Assembly: GCA_965644295.1 (NCBI GenBank) | Contig: CBFFRP010000295.1 | Span: forward strand, 1-64,000 | Direction: 5' to 3' | Length of the DNA stretch: 64,000 bases | DNA from: Paraphysomonas bandaiensis | Taxonomy: Eukaryota > Chrysophyceae | In this document: one piece after another, positions 58,704-64,000 of the stretch | How the letters are laid out: every line of letters begins with the position of its first letter | How positions within the stretch are numbered: position 1 is the first letter of the stretch | Program-made: the position numbers and the translations under genes | Notes under the pieces: model-generated | The model's database searches: none | Told to the model about the DNA's origin: nothing | Seen by the model: only the letters and a program-made list of their open reading frames with translations

Positions 58704-59453
58704 ATGTGGGTTGTATTATTTGGTGAAATTACGAAACTTTTAGCTTCTAAAATTGAATGTATTTCTGAAATTATGCTAACAATCGTAAGCGTATCAGAGG
58801 AACCTATCGGTTACTGGGCTAATACAATATGTGATGCATATTTCTTATTCTCATCAGCTCTTTTACTAGCTAAGTCACCAGAAACTGGTTGTAAAAATGG
58901 TGGTCCGTGTTATGAAGAGTATGCTGATGAGGAGGAGTTAGTATCTGCATATAAAGCTTATCAAATAATTACACTTATAAATGGTGCCATTAAAACATCT
59001 CTTTGTGCATTATATATTGCATTATTTCTTGTTGTTAACTATTTTGCAGTGAATAGTGGTACTATGGGACATATTGATATGTTCGATAACTTCAAACCAA
59101 TAAATGCTTACATAGGTCGCCATTTATCGAAAGCAGATGATCCAACCATATTTCTGCACTTATGTAGGATTCTAACATGTATAGCTTCCGTTGCCCAGCT
59201 TGGAGCATTTTTGGAATTGTATAATACAGCAAAAGAGTATGATGGGACCTATACAACTTATGACTGCAGCAATTACTCGTCGCATTTTTGTGGAGGAAGT
59301 TCCAAAGACGTGCATATAGACATGAAGCAAGTTTATGCTACAATGTCAATAAGTTGTATAAACCTTGCTGATTCTGCTATCTTTCTTATTGTCTTCACAA
59401 TCATCATGAACTGCAGCATTGAAAACAGGAATCTCATATTTTACGGAGTTTAA
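58704..59453 (+). CDS. Hypothetical multi-pass membrane protein (249 aa)
   Basis: Intronless ORF with about five hydrophobic segments: near residues 20-33, 43-58 (CDAYFLFSSALLLA), 97-115 (TSLCALYIALFLVVNYFAV), 153-172 (ILTCIASVAQLGAFLEL) and 220-238 (NLADSAIFLIVFTIIMNC). Two Cys-containing loops (ETGCKNGGPCYEEY and TYDCSNYSSHFCGG) look luminal and may form disulfides. No family is recognised. The A/T-ending codons match the nearby AT-biased exons. The first ATG is used; no splice sites are needed. Confidence 0.6.
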   Translation: MWVVLFGEITKLLASKIECISEIMLTIVSVSEEPIGYWANTICDAYFLFSSALLLAKSPETGCKNGGPCYEEYADEEELVSAYKAYQIITLINGAIKTSLCALYIALFLVVNYFAVNSGTMGHIDMFDNFKPINAYIGRHLSKADDPTIFLHLCRILTCIASVAQLGAFLELYNTAKEYDGTYTTYDCSNYSSHFCGGSSKDVHIDMKQVYATMSISCINLADSAIFLIVFTIIMNCSIENRNLIFYGV

Positions 59454-60298
59454 CCATGGAATATCTAGAATCATAGCGGGACTGTGAACTGTAAACCTCT
59501 ACTCTACTTTAGGCTCCATTCTGAGCGCGTACTTAGGTAGATCCGGGTGGGTGCCTAACTAAATACTTGATTAAGTCCCATGTGTTATTTGCTACCAATT
59601 GAAACCAACTAGCTACATAATTATCACACAGTTTATAGCGCTGAACTAAGAATTGTGTACATAGGTTGAGGTGCACTCAGCAGCACTCACTAGACAGTCA
59701 AACGCCGTGATTAGTTACGCTGTCAATATGGGGCATCCTCTTCCATTAAAATAATCAATGATCAATGTGAATCAATTAATATGTCTACAACTACAATATT
59801 ATCTGCAAGCAACTTCCAAAGTACAGAACTTGCATCTTATTATCAATAATCAACAGGGGGCGATAACAATATACAGAAAAAGCGGTTGTACCTTGGTGTT
59901 TGCGGTGATGCACAAACACCTTTCGTAGCGCCACATAGTAGCTACTTATCAGAGATAAGCTGTAGTTAGTTATTTTGCTACATTAGTTCTGACTCTAACT
60001 CGCCCATTGCTAATTCTTATTCAACTGGAATCCCTTCAAAAGGTAGCACTGCTTGAATCTGTGCATAGCACTAGAATTAGTATACGTAGATTCTTAGTTT
60101 CTAGAACTATAGCATATTACCCTGAGAGGGAGTGTGTGGTCAACACGACTGGAAGGAAAGGGAAATACAGCGATAACGTAAGACTACGATTATGAGCACC
60201 TCATTACTATGAAATATAACAGTATATAGTTACGAGCGTTATGAGTGCAGTATATAAAGATGAAACATATGTACTCTTCTTAATTGCGCATAAGTGGC
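59454..60298. other. Intergenic DNA with dispersed repeat copy
   Basis: Holds a second copy of the dispersed motif (CTTGGTGTTTGCGGTGATGC, 59892-59911, followed by TTTCGTAGCG). No gene is seen. Confidence 0.45.
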
Positions 60299-60634
60299 TC
60301 AGCTAATACAGCAACCTGCATCAGGATTATGCTTTTCACATTTACATCGCTCGGAGTCCTATAAAACAAAATATAACAAAACATACAAGTTAATAATATA
60401 CAGATGTGTTATATATACAGATGTGTTATATACAGATGTGTTATATATACAGATGTGTTATATATACAGATGTGTTATATACAGATGTGTTATATACAGA
60501 TGTGTTATATATAGATGTGTATTGCAGTCTGTCCATATACTTACAGGGACTCCAGCAAGCGCTTGTTCAATATGCTGACCACACCCAGCCCATGTAAACT
60601 TTGTACATGTTTTACATTTTACTTTACGACACAT
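60299..60634 (-). CDS. 49-residue Cys-rich protein (CxxC...TWAGCGxHIE family)
   Basis: Two exons, 60545-60634 and 60299-60358, join in frame to 49 residues. The N-terminal CKTCTKFTWAGCGQHIEQAL (residues 7-26) is a pattern I know from tiny uncharacterised proteins of fungi, plants and other eukaryotes. The second exon adds RCKCEKH and ends GCCIS. Seven or more Cys and two His residues suggest zinc binding. The start MCRK at 60634 is chosen because the family begins there; an ATG further upstream would add unlike sequence. The 186-base intron contains a 16-18-base tandem repeat. The function is unknown. Confidence 0.78.
60398..60520. repeat. ATACAGATGTGTTATAT tandem repeat in intron
   Basis: About seven copies of a 16-18-base unit (TATACAGATGTGTTATA) lie within the intron of the Cys-rich gene. 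They do not code. Confidence 0.85.
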
Positions 60635-61701
60635 ATCTGCTGATGAATGAGATGTATAGAGAGGAGGTTGGTAGTATGTGATAGTCTCTAGAGGGACTGT
60701 GTATATGTATATATAGCAGCCTGTAAACTGAGAGGCAGTTGGATTTAAGGGTTTAGTAATGGCGTTTTTGTCATCTATTCCTAAAAAACCCAATATTTTG
60801 TATTTTTAGAAGATATATATTGGGATTTATAGAAAATACGCGTTTACTATTGATGGGGGGTGTATTGTATACTGTACTGCTGTATAACCAATTGTCCAAA
60901 TTTCCCAAAATTTGGTGATGTAAGACTTAAAATCTCATTTTTTTTGATGACTACAGCAAAAAACTACAGTTTTGGGACAACTACATGTTGTAATATCGCG
61001 ATTTTTGTAGGACCACATTGTGTATAGCAAAGGGACATAGCTCAGATGTAGTGAATGTCTTATTAGTAGCAATAGGTGTTGAGTCAGTGCTTAACTCTGA
61101 TATCCTACTATTTAATGATACGAAAGATGCTTGTGTGTCACCGCAAGTATCAAGGGGCTACTACTTTTATTAAGATACTCGATACAACATTCACGTACAT
61201 CTCTTAAGGCGTGAATACAATACATATATACGATAAAATATCAAATTAAGTGAATAATTACGAGATTATACAAAATACGCGACTGTACAAGATACGTAAA
61301 AGTGTGTGACGCTAACGCTCTGTTCAAACGTGTCTTGCTATTATACTATTTTGCTATTTGGCCTTGTCCTTTATATGAAGTTTATATAAGTAATCTTTAT
61401 GGATCTCTAATAGCAATACGAAGTGTATCTTTCATTAAATACTAAGGCTAGCTATAAATCTTGTTTACTTTTGCTCTATCACATTCAGGAATTGCTTTAC
61501 TACCACTGCTATTCTATTCTAGCTACTGCTAGTTTCATTAGATTAGCTTCGGTCTAATAATAAAATATTTGTTACATATGCTAGTATGTAAAATCGTGTT
61601 ATTATATACAATATTAGTAACGTATAAATCAGACTTTGCTGACATAATATTGACAAAAACTAACAACTGCTAACTGATACTCACATTAACAAACGCCTAA
61701 G
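60635..61701. other. Intergenic DNA
   Basis: No gene is seen. A reverse-oriented copy of the dispersed motif (CACCGCAAGTATCAAGGGGCTAC) lies at 61139-61162. A segment at 61054-61075 (TCTTATTAGTAGCAATAGGTGT) resembles 45534-45556. Confidence 0.45.
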
Positions 61702-63028
61702 CTAATATTCAGTGTGTTTCTTTCCTTTGAAATGTGGCTGAAAAGCTTGATGAGCAAGATCTAACGCTGAGATACGTCGAATTATGTCTCCTGGTAACAA
61801 GTAAAACTAAGTAGACTCAAAATATTCGTTAACACCTACCTTCACCCCCTCCATTCCCATCAAAACTGACACGAACCTTGCGTCCAGTCCCACGTCGGAC
61901 TCTTCCCACCACAGGTACTGCTTCACCATGCCCTGATCGCTGGCCGACTGACTGGTGCTGGCCGTCCTTAATACTATCCGCAATATCCATAGGAGCAATC
62001 CCCATGCCTAAATACAGATCCATTATTCCTATGATATTGGAGAAATAAACTCATATACCAATGGGAGCCTTTAGTTTATCTTCTTGTAGTACACTGAGCA
62101 TTGAAGACGATCTCGATGAAGGTATAGTGCCTACCGGGTCAAGGGGAGGAACATGTTTGACTTTCACACCTGATACGGGGGCCGTTCTATCACCTCCCCA
62201 TAGATATCTACACATCGTTAGAAATTAACGGTGAACATGTATGCGAACAGAACATACTTGGGTATACTTTCAGGAATAATAAATTCAGTAGAAATTTCAT
62301 TGATAAACCGATCAAGGTCTCTCGTTTGTCTCGCCTCTTCCGCATAAGTGGATTGTGCAGAGATCTGAAACCTGCAGAGGAACTCTCACAACCAATTTAT
62401 TAAACACGGTACAAACACTGAACACAGTTTCTACAAATGATCACGGTACTATTGGATGCAAAATAATACCTAAGGAATTCTGCGCTGGCAAAGTCAGGAG
62501 AATAACCCTGAAGCTTTCTTAACAGTAGAACCAGCAGCCCTGTAATCCTCCTTCCATCGAGACAGTGGACATATATCGACGAATTTTCGTTCTCAATGAT
62601 AACCTAAATACATAATATAAGACTAGTACAACAAACTATAAACCATTGCAATACATTAATGGCTTTGATTAAAGTAGATTGAAGGGCTTGATTGAGAGGA
62701 CATAGACGAGACACCTGTTCAAATACGATATGAATACATTCATATTCCATATAACAAGAACATATCTATACATATATATACATAACATAACATCTATACA
62801 TATACGTGTGTATGTATATATATGTAACTCTACCGGTATATGAACACTTTTAATCCCAAAACAATTACAAAACTCCATAAGATCTTTTGTAGGTGTCTCT
62901 GGTGTCAGAGATATGATCATATCTAATTGCAATCGTTTCATAAATCGAAAGTTTCTTAATGTTGGATACGCTCCTCTATAGAGGCCTATTTCAATGATAT
63001 TGTAACGTAATGGTGTGATAAGGGACAT
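61702..63028 (-). CDS. Siw14/Oca-like atypical dual-specificity phosphatase, probably inactive
   Basis: Seven exons join in frame: 62834-63028, 62655-62714, 62470-62603, 62258-62371, 62059-62207, 61840-62028 and 61702-61790, giving 309 residues. The N-terminus matches the PFA-DSP/Oca family: ITPLRYNIIEIGLYRGAYPT, LQLDMIISLTPETPTKDLMEFC and FGIKSVHIP. The P-loop region reads YVHCLDGRRITG: the nucleophile Cys99 is present but the residue at Cys+6, where CX5R needs Arg, is Ile105. This recalls the yeast Oca4/Oca6 group, thought to be inactive. A Gly/Arg-rich C-terminal extension (about residues 180-309) is not part of the usual domain. Starts are fixed by family alignment of MSLITPLRY. Confidence 0.82.
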
Positions 63029-63686
63029 GTATATGGTGAGAGAGAGGGTAGAATATGAGGAGTGAGAGAGATATGTGTATATATATGTGGATGTAGAGAG
63101 ATGTGTCTCTATATATATGTATATATACCTCTATGAGTGGAATGGCCTGCGTATCGGTAGTCAGCGTCTTATATTTTGCGGGAATAATTTGAAGCAAATA
63201 TTTTCTATATTACTGCAATACAAGTACGGCTGGAATACAGATAATTATTGTCTCAATATTAGAGGCATATTTGAACAAAAATATACAAAGGATGCCGATA
63301 CGTGATAGAGAGACGAGTGCTTTTCACCTGGGAATTCCTACCTACCTACATACATAGCTACCTACGTACAGTATTTACCTACATACAGTACCTACCTACC
63401 TACACTGTACCTACCTACCTACACTGTACCTACCTACCTACACTGTACCTATCTACCTACTTACTTACCTACATACATTATACGTAGTATACTTGTGTCG
63501 TGCTTTTTTCAGTTTGCAGACCTGGTCCGAATAATGTACATATCCGGGAAATGTCTTTTCCTTGGTCTTTTTGTCCCATAGAGGATATGTGCCTGCTCTC
63601 ATATGCTATCATAACCTGAAATCATCTCATTATCATTTGCTGTTATAGATATCAACATCAATTTGACTTGGCATTCATTTTGTGTT
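63029..63686. repeat. Intergenic with TACC/CTAC microsatellite
   Basis: A (CTAC)n-type repeat with TACAGTACC interruptions spans about 63340-63480. TATA and GAGAGA runs lie at 63040-63130. No gene is supported, although upstream exons of the ORF beginning at 63687 could be hidden here. Confidence 0.6.
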
Positions 63687-64000
63687 ATGGACGATCTAAG
63701 AGAAGAATTTACTAGGCTAGGTGTGAATGAGGAGCCTGTGAATGAGGAGCCTGTGAATGAGGAGCCTGTGAATGAGGAGCCTGTGAATGAGGAGCCTGTG
63801 AATGAGGAGCCTGTGAATGAGGAGCCTGTGAATGAGGAGCCTGTGAATGAGGAGCCTGTGAATGAGGAGCCTGTGAATGTGGAGCCTGTGAGTGAGGAGG
63901 AACTTTTCAATTCAGCACAAACTTTCAAGAATGCAAATAATATTACTCTGGAGTATAGATATCAACATATGGCAAGCACTATGGCTGGAAGATTTCCTAT
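63687..64000 (+). CDS. Partial ORF with VNEEP repeats, possible acyl-CoA-binding-like domain
   Basis: ATG at 63687 (MDDLREEFTRLG) runs off the window. From 63723 a 15-base unit encodes VNEEP 11 times (the last reads VNVEP), then VSEEE. The following segment, LFNSAQTFKNANNITLEYRY, and QHMASTMAGRFP have a spacing reminiscent of acyl-CoA-binding domains (F..A...... L...Y.....T.G), but key residues are not clear, so the family is uncertain. The repeats are nearly identical at DNA level, which suggests recent expansion. The true start could lie in an upstream exon. Confidence 0.5.
   Translation, partial: MDDLREEFTRLGVNEEPVNEEPVNEEPVNEEPVNEEPVNEEPVNEEPVNEEPVNEEPVNEEPVNVEPVSEEELFNSAQTFKNANNITLEYRYQHMASTMAGRFP
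63723..63887. repeat. 15-bp coding minisatellite (11 copies)
   Basis: Eleven consecutive copies of GTGAATGAGGAGCCT, the last with one change (GTGAATGTGGAGCCT). The repeat is in frame with the ORF at 63687 and encodes an acidic Pro-containing linker. Confidence 0.95.

Overview
The window is nuclear DNA of a unicellular eukaryote (protist). Genes are split by short GT-AG introns, mostly about 45 to 180 bases. Intergenic DNA is AT-rich and full of microsatellites. TAA, TAG and TGA all end well-supported genes, so the code looks standard. A cilia/flagella WD40 protein (CFAP52) implies a flagellated lineage. I cannot name the species. Recognisable single-copy genes can be spliced to consistent frames by hand: eS7, UTP7/WDR46, a HERC-type RCC1-HECT ligase, a DYRK1-type kinase, CFAP52, malate dehydrogenase, a sulfotransferase-methyltransferase fusion, TRAPPC8, a haem peroxidase, a TMEM184/OST-alpha-like membrane protein, a Siw14/Oca-like phosphatase and a 49-residue Cys-rich protein.

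Layout. 1-2.1 kb: very AT-rich DNA with a NUMOD4-HNH-AP2 homing-type endonuclease, palindromes and a 31-bp inverted repeat. 2.6-9.1 kb: a coiled-coil ORF, eS7, a calcineurin-B-like protein and UTP7, followed by 4.5 tandem copies (314 bp each) of the sequence upstream of UTP7. 11.9-18.5 kb: HERC-type ligase (-) and DYRK kinase (+), divergently arranged. 20.2-22.7 kb: a 2.47-kb hAT transposon with an 8-bp target duplication, carrying a broken transposase and large fold-back repeats. 23.2-26.9 kb: CFAP52 (-) and malate dehydrogenase (+), divergent. 28.5-31.3 kb: an unrecognised nine-exon gene.

31.2-36.7 kb is the most unusual part. A 4.19-kb virus- or plasmid-like block (superfamily 3 helicase, putative jelly-roll-like protein, two paralogous CCEN proteins, iteron-like repeats, two hairpins with different inner stems) lies between two 379-bp direct repeats. 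Each repeat consists of the end of the preceding host gene plus the left end of a second hAT element. This layout fits integration of a circular molecule by single crossover, or a very long target duplication.

37.1-45.0 kb: the sulfotransferase-methyltransferase gene (-), a roughly 710-bp CATA microsatellite and TRAPPC8 (+). 46.5-50 kb: Ty1/copia remains without a reverse transcriptase. 51-64 kb: a coiled-coil ORF, a second CATA array, a peroxidase lacking the distal catalytic histidine, the OST-alpha-like gene, satellite-like repeats, an ORF interrupted by a stop, a membrane protein, the Cys-rich protein, a phosphatase-like protein lacking the catalytic arginine, and at the right edge an ORF with 11 repeats of a five-residue motif.

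The host genes serve general functions (ribosome biogenesis, translation, ubiquitylation, signalling, vesicle traffic, central metabolism, cilia) and do not form a pathway.
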